19,285 bases of DNA from QHWF01 sp036848175 (lineage in GTDB: Bacteria; Acidobacteriota; Vicinamibacteria; Vicinamibacterales; CAVVIG01): NCBI GenBank assembly GCA_036848175.1, contig DAIUKO010000123.1:1-19285 (forward strand). The letters are read 5' to 3'. Numbering within the stretch: the first letter of the stretch is position 1; each line of letters opens with the position of its first letter. Below the pieces are notes generated by a model, which saw only the letters and a program-made list of their open reading frames with translations, made no database searches and was not told where the DNA came from. Positions 6,238 through 13,305 of this stretch are shown here, piece by piece. Made by a program: the position numbers and the translations under genes.

Positions 6238-7575
6238 TTAGCCGAGTGGGAGAGAAACCCGAAAAGTCGAACCCTGACCAGGTGCACTCTCGACCGCGAC
6301 GGTTCCGCCGTGCGCTTGGACGATCGCCTTGACCAGGCTGAGGCCGAGCCCGAGGCCGCGTTCGGCCCGGCTCGCATCCCCTCGAAACAGACGCGTCCAG
6401 ATGCGCGGGAGCTCATCGGGCGGAATCCCGGGGCCCGAATCCTCGACGCGCAACACGGCGGTCCCGTTCTCGCTGCCGGCCTGGACCTCGACGCGTCCAC
6501 CCGTAGGCGTGTATTTGACCGCGTTGTCGATCAGATTCGCCGCAACCTGTTCGAGCCGCATGCGATCGCCATTCACCGTGACACCCGCGGCGTCGCCGTC
6601 CATCGTCACGTCGAGCGTGACGCCTTTGGTTTCCGCAACATCTTTATATAGCTCGACCGCACGCTCGACGACCTCCGCCAGGCGGACCGGCTCGTGACGC
6701 AGGCGCATCGCGCCGCTCTCCGCTTCGGAAATGTCCATCAGGGTGTTGAGCATGACGAGCACGCGATCGCTCTCTTCGACGCACAGCGCCAGCGCTTCGC
6801 GGTAGCGCTCGACATCCGGCGGCGAGGCGAGCGCGAGCTCCGCGGTCCCGCGCAGACGCGTCAGCGGCGTTCGCAGATCGTGCGACACGTTGTCGAGCGC
6901 CCCGCGCATCGCGGACACGACGCCTTCGATCTTGTCGAGCATCAGGTTGAACAGTTCGATCAGCTCGCCGATGGCGTCTGTACTTCCCGGCGTGCTGTCG
7001 ATCGGCACGCGCGCGTCGGTGCGGCCGGTACGGATGATTTGCCGGACCGCTCCCGTCAAGCGGCGGATTGGCGTCACCGCCGACTGCGTCACCAGCCAGC
7101 CGCCGCTCAACGCGATGACGACGACCAGCAGCGTCACGAGTCCGAGCGCCGCACGAAAACGTGCCAGCAGATCGTCGCGCGCCTCGCTGCTCTTTCCCAC
7201 CTGCACGAGCGTTCCGTCCGGCAGCGACACCGCGGCGGTTTCGATCGTCGTCGGATCCCAGCCGTTGGGGCTGCTCAGCACGATCGCCTCGACGCCGCGA
7301 TTGACGACGCGTACGAACAGGCGCTCCGGCGCTGCCTGCTGTTCGGCGCGGACGGTTGCCGCGAGCGTGTTGATGCCACCGCGGGCGTACGCGCCAACGT
7401 AGTCGCCCAGCTTGCTCTGGAGGATCTGGCGGTCGCGCTGCTCGATCGACACCTTGGTCAGGTAGTAGGTGAAGAGGACGATCGCCAGCGCGCCGAGGAC
7501 GAACAGCGTCGCGTACCACAGCGCGATGCGCAGACCGAATGCGCGCGTAGACGCGAACCTAGGGTCGGAGGACAT
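6238..7575 (-). CDS. HAMP-domain sensor histidine kinase
   Basis: The 445-residue membrane kinase has TM1 at about 14-37, a periplasmic sensor region of about 105 residues, TM2 at about 142-163, HAMP at about 165-220, a HisKA domain with the phospho-acceptor His232 in NVSHDLRTPLTRL, and a HATPase_c domain with N box NLIDNAVKY (347-355), D box EDSGPGIP (about 378-385) and GLGLGLSLV (407-415). All catalytic motifs are intact. The start at 7575 overlaps the end of the response-regulator gene by 17 nt, so the two are translationally coupled. The neighbouring htrA suggests an envelope-stress sensor of the CpxA/MprB kind; the signal itself cannot be read. Confidence 0.95.
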   Translation of the reverse strand: MSSDPRFASTRAFGLRIALWYATLFVLGALAIVLFTYYLTKVSIEQRDRQILQSKLGDYVGAYARGGINTLAATVRAEQQAAPERLFVRVVNRGVEAIVLSSPNGWDPTTIETAAVSLPDGTLVQVGKSSEARDDLLARFRAALGLVTLLVVVIALSGGWLVTQSAVTPIRRLTGAVRQIIRTGRTDARVPIDSTPGSTDAIGELIELFNLMLDKIEGVVSAMRGALDNVSHDLRTPLTRLRGTAELALASPPDVERYREALALCVEESDRVLVMLNTLMDISEAESGAMRLRHEPVRLAEVVERAVELYKDVAETKGVTLDVTMDGDAAGVTVNGDRMRLEQVAANLIDNAVKYTPTGGRVEVQAGSENGTAVLRVEDSGPGIPPDELPRIWTRLFRGDASRAERGLGLGLSLVKAIVQAHGGTVAVESAPGQGSTFRVSLPLG

Positions 7576-8230
7576 ATCCCACGCCGCGGACCGTGTTCAG
7601 CAGTTTGTGCTCGAACGGCTTGTCGATCTTCTCGCGCAGGCGGCTCACCAGCACGTCGACGATGTTGGTCTGGGGATCGAAGTTGTACTCCCACACGTGC
7701 GACAGGATCATCGTCTTCGACACGACGTGGCCGGGGTTGCGCATCAGGTACTCGAGGAGCGCGAACTCGCGGGGACGCAGATCGATCGGTTTGCCGGCGC
7801 GGGTCACGCGCCGCGTCAAAAGATCGAGCGAGAGATCGGCCACGGTCAACGTGGTCGGCTCCGGCGCGCGGGTGGCGCGGCGCACCAGCGCTTGAACGCG
7901 CGCGAGCAGTTCCGCGAACGCGAACGGCTTGGTGAGGTAGTCGTCGCCGCCGGTCTGCAGACCGCGGACGCGATCGTCGATCTCGCGGCGCGCGCTGAGG
8001 ATCAGAACCGGGGTCGTGGTGCCGCGCCGGCGCAGCTCTTCGATGAGCGACAAGCCGTCACGCTTCGGCAGCATCAGATCGACGATCGCGACGTCGTACG
8101 GCGTCGCGATCGCTTGGCTCAGCCCCGCGTCGCCGTCGGCTTCGTGGTCGACCGCGAATCCCGCTTCGCGCAGACCGCGCGCCACGAACTCGGCGATCGT
8201 CGAATCGTCTTCGACGAGAAGGGCACGCAC
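7559..8230 (-). CDS. OmpR/PhoB-family response regulator
   Basis: A 223-residue regulator. The receiver domain begins VRALLVEDDST, with the acidic pair D8/D9, phospho-acceptor D51 in IVDLMLP, S79 and K101 in LTKPF. A C-terminal winged helix (about 125-223) has LTRRVTRAGKPIDLRPREFALLEYL and ends NTVRGVGYVLRP, the OmpR/PhoB signature. The GTG at 8230 is chosen because the receiver fold starts there. The open frame continues upstream only through repeat DNA that codes for a nonsense FRGFVVSW-type peptide. No Shine-Dalgarno is visible, and the repeat begins 14 nt upstream of the start, so expression signals must lie in or beyond the repeat. It partners the overlapping kinase gene. Confidence 0.95.
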   Translation of the reverse strand: MRALLVEDDSTIAEFVARGLREAGFAVDHEADGDAGLSQAIATPYDVAIVDLMLPKRDGLSLIEELRRRGTTTPVLILSARREIDDRVRGLQTGGDDYLTKPFAFAELLARVQALVRRATRAPEPTTLTVADLSLDLLTRRVTRAGKPIDLRPREFALLEYLMRNPGHVVSKTMILSHVWEYNFDPQTNIVDVLVSRLREKIDKPFEHKLLNTVRGVGYVLRP

Positions 8231-8244
8231 ACCGGCATGATAGT

Positions 8245-8365
8245 CACGAAAACGCGAAACCACGAAACCACCGAAACCACGAAACCACGAAAACGCGAAA
8301 CCACGAAACCACGAAACCACGAAACCGCGAAAACGTGAAACCACACAAAACCACGAAACCACGAG
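8245..8365. repeat. CCACGAAA-word tandem repeat
   Basis: About 120 bp made of the 8-base word CCACGAAA, with variants CACCGAAA, CGCGAAAA, CCGCGAAA and ACACAAAA. It is direct only, with no strand switch, and fills nearly the whole spacer between the OYE stop (8381) and the response-regulator start (8230). Because 8 is not a multiple of 3, all minus-strand frames stay open through it, which generates spurious ORFs. Confidence 0.93.
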
Positions 8366-8380
8366 AGTGTCGTGAAGCGG

Positions 8381-9463
8381 TCAGCGTGCCGGTGCGTCCC
8401 GGGGCGCCGCGCGGAGGTACTGGACCGGCCACGGCGCCGTGCGTCCGAGCTCGCGGGCGGCGCGCAGCGGCCAGTACGGATCGCGGAGCAGCTCGCGCGC
8501 GAGGAGGACGCAGTCGGCCTGACCGCTGCTGATGATCGCGTCGGCCTGATGCGGCTCGGTGATCAGGCCGACGGCGCCGGTCGCGACGCCGGCTTCACGC
8601 CGGATCCGTTCGGCGAATCGGACCTGATAGCCGGGTCCGAGCGGAATCCTGGCGTCAGGAACCGCGCCTCCCGACGAACAGTCGACGAGGTCGATTCCGT
8701 GAGCGAGCAGACGCCGGGCGAGCTCGACGCATTGATCGATGTCCCAGCCGCCCTCGATCCAGTCGGTCGATGAAAGGCGGATGAACACCGGCAGCCGCTC
8801 CGGCCACACGCTTCGCACCGCATCGGCAACCTCGAGACAGAGCCGCACGCGATTGTCGAACGAGCCGCCGTATTCATCGGTGCGCGTGTTGACGAGCGGG
8901 GTCAGGAACTCATGAATGAGGTAGCCGTGTGCTGCGTGAATCTCGACGACGTCGAAGCCGGCGGCAAGCGCGCGCTGCGCGGCGACGCGAAACGCGCCGG
9001 CGATTCCGTGAATCTCGTCGACCGTCAGCGCGCAAGGGACGGGATACGTCGGTGAGAACGGCACTGATGTCGGACCGACCGGCTGCCAGCCGCCCGCTGC
9101 CGGATCGACTTTCGTGCTTCCCAGCCACGGCGGCGTCGTGCTCCCTTTGCGTCCCGCATGCGCGAGCTGCATGCCGGCTGCGCACTTCTGTCCATGGATG
9201 AAACGAACGATGCGCGCCAGCTCGCCGATGTGCTCGTCGCGGTAGATGCCGAGATCCTGCGGGCTGATGCGCCCTTCAGGCGTGACCGCCGTCGCTTCCG
9301 TGAACACCAGCGCCGCGCCGCCAACCGCGCGGCTGGCGAGATGGACGTGATGCCATTCGTTCGCGAATCCGTCGACGCTCGAGTATTGACACATCGGCGA
9401 GACGACGATCCGGTTGGAGAGCGTCAGACTGCGGAGGGAGAGCGAGTCGAGGAGAGAAGGCAT
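8381..9463 (-). CDS. Old Yellow Enzyme family NADH:flavin oxidoreductase (YqjM/NamA-like)
   Basis: The 360-residue FMN-dependent ene-reductase begins MPSLLDSLSLRSLTLSNRIVVSPMCQYS. Cys25 and Tyr27 in PMCQYS match the redox-tuning cysteine and active-site tyrosine of the thermophilic-like (YqjM) OYE class. H176 and H179 in EIHAAHGYL are the substrate-anchoring pair, and TDEYGGSFDNRVR follows. Late FMN-phosphate motifs appear as GAVGLIT and DCVLLARELLRDPYW. The family reduces activated C=C bonds with NAD(P)H; the physiological substrate is usually unknown. The start at 9463 is well placed by homology, but GGATTTGA-type repeat DNA begins about ten bases upstream and no Shine-Dalgarno is visible. 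The stop lies 15 nt from the CCACGAAA repeat, so the gene is bracketed by repeats on both sides. Confidence 0.95.
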   Translation of the reverse strand: MPSLLDSLSLRSLTLSNRIVVSPMCQYSSVDGFANEWHHVHLASRAVGGAALVFTEATAVTPEGRISPQDLGIYRDEHIGELARIVRFIHGQKCAAGMQLAHAGRKGSTTPPWLGSTKVDPAAGGWQPVGPTSVPFSPTYPVPCALTVDEIHGIAGAFRVAAQRALAAGFDVVEIHAAHGYLIHEFLTPLVNTRTDEYGGSFDNRVRLCLEVADAVRSVWPERLPVFIRLSSTDWIEGGWDIDQCVELARRLLAHGIDLVDCSSGGAVPDARIPLGPGYQVRFAERIRREAGVATGAVGLITEPHQADAIISSGQADCVLLARELLRDPYWPLRAARELGRTAPWPVQYLRAAPRDAPAR

Positions 9464-9472
9464 TGGAATCTA

Positions 9473-9524
9473 AGGATATGAGGATTTGAGGATTTGAGGA
9501 TCTATCTATGAATCTTGGTATCTT
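9473..9524 (+). repeat. GGATTTGA-word repeat, left arm of the four-helix-bundle element
   Basis: It contains AGGATATG and then successive GGATTTGA words ending GAGGATCTATCTATG, before running into a scaffold gap. The junction GGATTTGAGGATCTATCT is identical to that at 19144-19161, so both belong to one repeat family. Its orientation is opposite to the copy at 10167-10238, on the other side of the small gene. Confidence 0.88.
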
Positions 9525-9624
9525 NNNNNNNNNNNNNNNNNNNNNNNNNNNNNNNNNNNNNNNNNNNNNNNNNNNNNNNNNNNNNNNNNNNNNNNNNNNN
9601 NNNNNNNNNNNNNNNNNNNNNNNN
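9525..9624. other. Assembly gap (100 N)
   Basis: Exactly 100 N, placed between the left GGATTTGA arm and the 3' end of the four-helix-bundle gene. The true length is unknown; missing sequence could include more repeat words or the end of the element. Confidence 0.97.
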
Positions 9625-9634
9625 TCGCTGACAG

Positions 9635-10042
9635 CTATCGGTCGGGCTTGCGGGCGTGGCCGCGGGCTTTTGCGGCGTTCGCGCGGGCGGTTTTGACTGA
9701 CTGCGTGAAGATCGCGCGCAGTTCGGCGGCTTCGCCTCGCAGACTGGCGAGTTCCTCGGCTGCAGTCGACGCGGTCACCAGTTGCCCTTCATCGATCAGG
9801 GCAAGCCAGTGCTCCGTTTCGTCGGCTTCTTCGACGACAAGACCAAGCTTCGCGATGAACTCGGCCCTCGACCGCGCCCGGCGCGCCGCGGAATAGTTTG
9901 CTGATTCACTGGTCGCCGCTCGAAGGAGCTGCCGTCCAATCTCCGAGCACGCGGTGTCTGTGGGAAGGCGTCGCACGAACTTGAGCACGCGGAGGGCGAA
10001 CCGCTTAGCGCGCTCGGCGAGGTGGTCGGCTTTGGAAAGCAT
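9635..10042 (-). CDS. Four-helix-bundle protein (S23/23S rRNA intervening-sequence protein family, related to Avd)
   Basis: The protein has 135 residues from the ATG at 10042 (MLSKADHLAERAKRFALRV). The family signature is clear: ERAKRFALRVLKFVRRLP, then IGRQLLRAATSESANY, ARRARSRAEFIAKLGLVVEEADET, EHWLALI, and a final helix with ELRAIFTQSVKTARA. The fold is a four-helix bundle that forms pentamers with a basic surface in known members. Relatives are encoded inside 23S rRNA intervening sequences, and Avd of diversity-generating retroelements shares the fold. The cellular function of free-standing copies is unknown. Alternative starts at 10051 (ATG) and 10093 (GTG) exist; none has a Shine-Dalgarno. 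No reverse transcriptase or variable-repeat target is visible, so this is not a DGR in this window. The gene lies between opposite-facing copies of one short repeat family. Confidence 0.88.
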   Translation of the reverse strand: MLSKADHLAERAKRFALRVLKFVRRLPTDTACSEIGRQLLRAATSESANYSAARRARSRAEFIAKLGLVVEEADETEHWLALIDEGQLVTASTAAEELASLRGEAAELRAIFTQSVKTARANAAKARGHARKPDR

Positions 10043-10166
10043 CCAACGCATCGGTGCACGGCCTGCACCGCCGCGTTGTTGGCCGGATTTCACATGATCG
10101 GCTCAAAAACCCGGCAGAATCTGCCCACGACACGACCAGGCTTTGCGGCAAATTCTGTCACGCCGA

Positions 10167-10238
10167 TCAAATCCTCAAATCCCCAAATAGATCCTCAAAT
10201 AGATCCTCAAATCCTCAAATCCTCAAATCCTCAAATCT
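10167..10238 (-). repeat. GGATTTGA-word repeat (minus orientation), right arm of the four-helix-bundle element
   Basis: Nine or so AATCCTCA words, interrupted twice by AATAGATCCTCA. On the minus strand this is GGATTTGA repeated, beginning directly with the TAG stop codon of the PLD-like gene (TAGATTTGAGG). The stop codon thus appears to be formed by the repeat edge. Confidence 0.92.
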
Positions 10239-12180
10239 ATCGTGCCACCTGGTCAAAGCTCACCGTCGCCAGCTCCGCGCTGTTGTGGCTTGACACGGCG
10301 AGGCCGATCAGCACGCTCGTTCCCAACGTGATATTTGCGCTGCCGACCGTCGTCCATGTCGATCCATTCGAGGAGGTAAAGCCGGTCACCGTGTTGCCGG
10401 CCCGGACGATCTTCACGTAGAACGGCGCCGTGTTTCCCGGCCCGACGATGCTCGCCGCGGCCGCGCCGGTGCTCGTGCGGTACTGGAAGGCCGTGCCTTT
10501 GGACGACGACACGAGCATGTGCGCCATCGCGGCATTCGACGCCGTCGAGGCGCGAATCATCACGCCCGCTTTCGTCCAGGCGGCGACGTTTTCGATTGAG
10601 GCGACGCGCGCGATGATCTGTCCGTTGCCGCTCAGCGTCTGGTACGCGTAGTGGAACGCGTCGGCTGATCCCCAGATATCGGCGCCCGCTCCCGCGACCG
10701 TGAACGTGCCGTTGCTGTACGTCGCCGTGCCGGCGGGTCCCACCGAGCCAATGTCGCGATGACTCCATCCTGACGGGAGCGGGCCTCCCGCCGCGGCGGG
10801 CGTCGTGAAGCTCCACACCGCGCCCGACGAGCTGATGTTCGCCATCGTCTTCGAGACGACCGTCCAGAAGTACCTCGTGCCCGGCGCCAGGTTCGACGCA
10901 TTGAAGGTCTGGTTCGTGCTGGTACTCGCGCTCGGCCCGAGATTCACGTTCGACCCGACCTTCGTCAGCGCGGTGGCCGACGTGCCGAAGTAGATGTCGT
11001 AGTTGTGCGCCCACGGACCGCCGTACCAGGTCAGATTCACCGAGAGTCCGCTCGACTGTCCGTTGTTGGCTGGCGATCGCACCTGCGGCGCGCCCGGCGG
11101 CAGCGGCGCGAACGGTGCCGTCTCGGCGGCGGCGGTGTTGTGCCACATCCGATCGAACTGATCGGAGAACCACTGGAAGATCACGTTTTTTGTCGTGAAG
11201 TAGTTGTGCTCCGCCTGCGAAGTCGCGGACGCGGTGGTCCAGTTCGACGATCCGAAGATCGTCATGTTCTGTCCGTAGAGCAGAATCAGCTTCTCGTGGT
11301 TCTGACCGGCGTGGCCGCGCCAGCGGATCGGGATGCCGGCCGCGTAGATTCGATCGACGTTCCACGCGTCCCACAGATACTGCGGATCGCGGTACTGATC
11401 GTTCTCGATGATCAACCGCACCGGCACGCCGCGGCCCTTGGCCGCGATGAGCGCGGTGCTGTGCCGCTGATCGGTGATGCGATACATGATCGCATCGAGC
11501 TTGACTCTCTCGGCGTTGTAGCGTCCCACGGCGCGCGCGCCATAGTCCTGCGACGGCGGAAAGTTCATCGAGGCGTCGATCGGGAACGTCGGATACTCGC
11601 GCCACAGTGCGCCGGCGATGTTCGACAGGTTGGCGTAGCTCGACGTATCCACCCACGCATCGTCGAACTTGGTCTTGAAGCTGTTCACGATCGCGGGGTC
11701 GTCGGTGATGTAGACCGTTTCGGCGACGTAGTTGGTGTACGGCGTCGCCGGGACGAACGCATCCGGGCTGTAATTGGCCGATCCGAACTGGACGGTGTTC
11801 TGACCGGCGAAAATCATCAGCTTCCAGTGGAGGATGCCGCCCGCCGTGCGCCGGCGCAGAGGGATGCCCGCCTGCTGAAGCGAGGCAATGATGGCTGCGT
11901 TTCCGGTATAGGTCGGGTTCGCGCGCGGATCGACGATCACGCGTACCGGGACACCCGCCTGCCAGCGACGGACGATCTCGGCCGAGTAGCGGGAGTCCTG
12001 CATGAACCAGAACGCCACATCGAGGCCAACGCGTTCGTTTTGGATGAGCGTCAGGATCTGTGTGCGGCAGTTGTCTGCCGCCGGATCGCAAAGATTGTCG
12101 GCGGCGCGCGCCGCGGTGCACGACGCGAGGATGGTGAGAGTGATGAGGAGGCAGCAGCGCGCGACGCCGACATTCTTCAT
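10237..12180 (-). CDS. Exported phospholipase D-like protein with Fn3 and C-terminal beta-sandwich domain
   Basis: The 647-residue protein has a signal sequence (MKNVGVARCCLLITLTILASC). LASC at residues 18-21 fits a lipobox, so it may be a lipoprotein; otherwise cleavage after ARA at about 26 is possible. Two PLD repeats follow: HWK (118-120) with GSAN (133-136), and HEK (295-297) with GSSN (310-313). In both, the aspartate of HxKxxxxD is replaced (Ala and Tyr), while His, Lys and GSxN are kept. A fibronectin type III domain (about 362-462) and a DUF1349-like or LamG-like beta-sandwich (about 470-645, ending VSFDQVAR) complete it. PLD-fold proteins hydrolyse phosphodiesters in lipids or nucleic acids; the added modules suggest surface or polymer binding. 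The open frame extends to 12246, but the start at 12180 is chosen for the signal peptide. Confidence 0.9.
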   Translation of the reverse strand: MKNVGVARCCLLITLTILASCTAARAADNLCDPAADNCRTQILTLIQNERVGLDVAFWFMQDSRYSAEIVRRWQAGVPVRVIVDPRANPTYTGNAAIIASLQQAGIPLRRRTAGGILHWKLMIFAGQNTVQFGSANYSPDAFVPATPYTNYVAETVYITDDPAIVNSFKTKFDDAWVDTSSYANLSNIAGALWREYPTFPIDASMNFPPSQDYGARAVGRYNAERVKLDAIMYRITDQRHSTALIAAKGRGVPVRLIIENDQYRDPQYLWDAWNVDRIYAAGIPIRWRGHAGQNHEKLILLYGQNMTIFGSSNWTTASATSQAEHNYFTTKNVIFQWFSDQFDRMWHNTAAAETAPFAPLPPGAPQVRSPANNGQSSGLSVNLTWYGGPWAHNYDIYFGTSATALTKVGSNVNLGPSASTSTNQTFNASNLAPGTRYFWTVVSKTMANISSSGAVWSFTTPAAAGGPLPSGWSHRDIGSVGPAGTATYSNGTFTVAGAGADIWGSADAFHYAYQTLSGNGQIIARVASIENVAAWTKAGVMIRASTASNAAMAHMLVSSSKGTAFQYRTSTGAAAASIVGPGNTAPFYVKIVRAGNTVTGFTSSNGSTWTTVGSANITLGTSVLIGLAVSSHNSAELATVSFDQVAR

Positions 12181-12429
12181 GCCGCGCGAGATAGCCAGCA
12201 CAATGCCAGAGGTGATCGGTGACGCGAGATGGAATTGTGTTTCCACACGTGGGGGTCTCGCAGACGTACGAGTGGAAATCGAAGTCGACCGACGGGCAAT
12301 TCTGTCGCCTCTACGCGCTACAGCCGTGCTCGCGCACCCGCGCCGATGCTGTCGCCAAAGAGTGCAGCGCGGACAAAATTACACGGCGAATCAAGCTCTC
12401 CACCACAGCGGACGCGGAGGACGAGAGGT
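12181..12429. other. Intergenic spacer between the PIMT-like and PLD-like genes
   Basis: A 249-bp spacer with ordinary base composition. Both flanking genes read leftward. It carries no repeat words of the three families, no convincing terminator and no small gene with a ribosome-binding site. It presumably holds the PLD-like gene's promoter, but no confident -35/-10 pair was seen. Confidence 0.6.
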
Positions 12430-13305
12430 TTACACCGTCGACAAACAGCAGCGGTCGGCGTGGAACCAGCAGGTCGACGACGGTTCGTGCTGGTCGCGGC
12501 GAAGACGCGTGACCGTCTGCCACTGCGCCGGCCCGCCCATCATCGCGCGGCCCAGCTTGTCGTTCAGGCTGTCGTCGCGCACGCCGAGTGCGGAGTAGAT
12601 CGCGGCCATTCCGATGACGCGAGCGGCGAAATCACCGGCCTCTTTCTTTACGAGCCAGACCAGCCCCTTGCCGATGTGCGATCCCATCGCCGCCATCGTG
12701 CTGGTCAGCGGCAGAACGATCCGGCCGCCAGGCGCGAGCGCATCGAGCCAGACGTCGAGCGGATGCGTCACGCCGGCGTTGACGAGGAAGGCGTCGAACA
12801 TTTCTCCGCTGGCCTCGGACGCGTCGCCGTGCCGCACGTCGACCCACGGCATGAAGGCGAGGTTCTGCCGTGCTTCGGCGGCGAGCGTCTCGTCGACTTC
12901 GTAGGCCAGCACCCGACCCGACGACCCGACGGCCTGGGCGAGAATCGCCGTGTAGTAGCCGAGACCGCTGCCGACGTGGAGCACGCGCGAGCCGGGCGCG
13001 ACGTCGAGCGCGTCGATCCAGACCGTCAGCGTGCCCGGCTGGCCGTTGAACAACTGACGCGCCGGATCGATCGCGACGACGATGTTGTGGTAGACGCGCC
13101 GCGGATCGGCGTCCGCCGTCGTTCGCGTCCGCGAGGCGGTGCCCGCCATGAAGTCGCTGTCGGCAAGAACGGTCCACGGCCCCGGCCGCAGAAACCGCTC
13201 GCGCGGAACGGTGGCGAGCGCCTCGACGAGACCGGGCGTCTGCAGCTTGGCGACGGCTTCGATTTCTTCGGCGAAAAACCGGCGGTACTCGGCGAGGTCG
13301 ATCAT
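12430..13305 (-). CDS. Protein-L-isoaspartate O-methyltransferase-like SAM methyltransferase
   Basis: A 291-residue Rossmann methyltransferase. The N-terminal VPRERFLRPGPW and the central SAM-binding motif VLHVGSGLGYYTAILA (108-123), an acidic residue at the end of strand 2 (LAYEVDE, about E136), and FDAFLVNAGVTHPLDVWLDALAPGGRIVLPL (170-200) match PIMT-type methyltransferases. True PIMT repairs isoaspartyl residues. This protein is longer than the typical roughly 210 residues and has an unusual C-terminal region ending HEPSSTCWFHADRCCLSTV with several cysteines, so the substrate may differ. The ATG at 13305 overlaps the stop of the preceding winged-helix gene by four bases (ATGA), so the two are translationally coupled. 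Confidence 0.85.
   Translation of the reverse strand: MIDLAEYRRFFAEEIEAVAKLQTPGLVEALATVPRERFLRPGPWTVLADSDFMAGTASRTRTTADADPRRVYHNIVVAIDPARQLFNGQPGTLTVWIDALDVAPGSRVLHVGSGLGYYTAILAQAVGSSGRVLAYEVDETLAAEARQNLAFMPWVDVRHGDASEASGEMFDAFLVNAGVTHPLDVWLDALAPGGRIVLPLTSTMAAMGSHIGKGLVWLVKKEAGDFAARVIGMAAIYSALGVRDDSLNDKLGRAMMGGPAQWQTVTRLRRDQHEPSSTCWFHADRCCLSTV

Larger units (their letters stand above)
9473..10238 (-). mobile_element. Putative inverted-repeat-bounded S23/four-helix-bundle element
   Basis: A small S23/Avd-type gene (9635-10042) is bounded by the same repeat family in opposite orientation: GGATTTGA words on the left (9473-9524) and AATCCTCA words on the right (10167-10238). On the coding strand the transcript would have a GAGGAUUU arm before the gene and a complementary AAAUCCUC arm after it, as in ORF-bearing 23S rRNA intervening sequences. 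A gap interrupts the left side. Mobility is inferred from this layout and from an ORF-less copy at 19132-19285; no target-site duplication was identified. Confidence 0.4.

Noticed and set aside
6694..7935. A 413-residue plus-strand open frame opposite the kinase and regulator
   Set aside because: Antisense shadow; the minus strand has complete HisKA, HATPase and receiver motifs.
8245..8365. Possible CRISPR array
   Set aside because: The words are 8 bp and contiguous, with no unique spacers and no cas genes nearby.
8231..8432. Peptides of FRGFVVSW type on the minus strand, and an N-terminal extension of the response regulator
   Set aside because: They are translations of the CCACGAAA repeat. 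An 8-bp unit keeps all frames open; the receiver domain begins at 8230.
9635..10042. Avd gene of a diversity-generating retroelement
   Set aside because: No reverse transcriptase, template repeat or variable C-type-lectin target is present. Family membership alone does not make a DGR.
11005..12222. A 405-residue plus-strand open frame opposite the PLD-like gene
   Set aside because: Antisense shadow, Arg/Val/Asp-rich with no recognisable domain. The minus strand carries the signal peptide and the PLD motifs.
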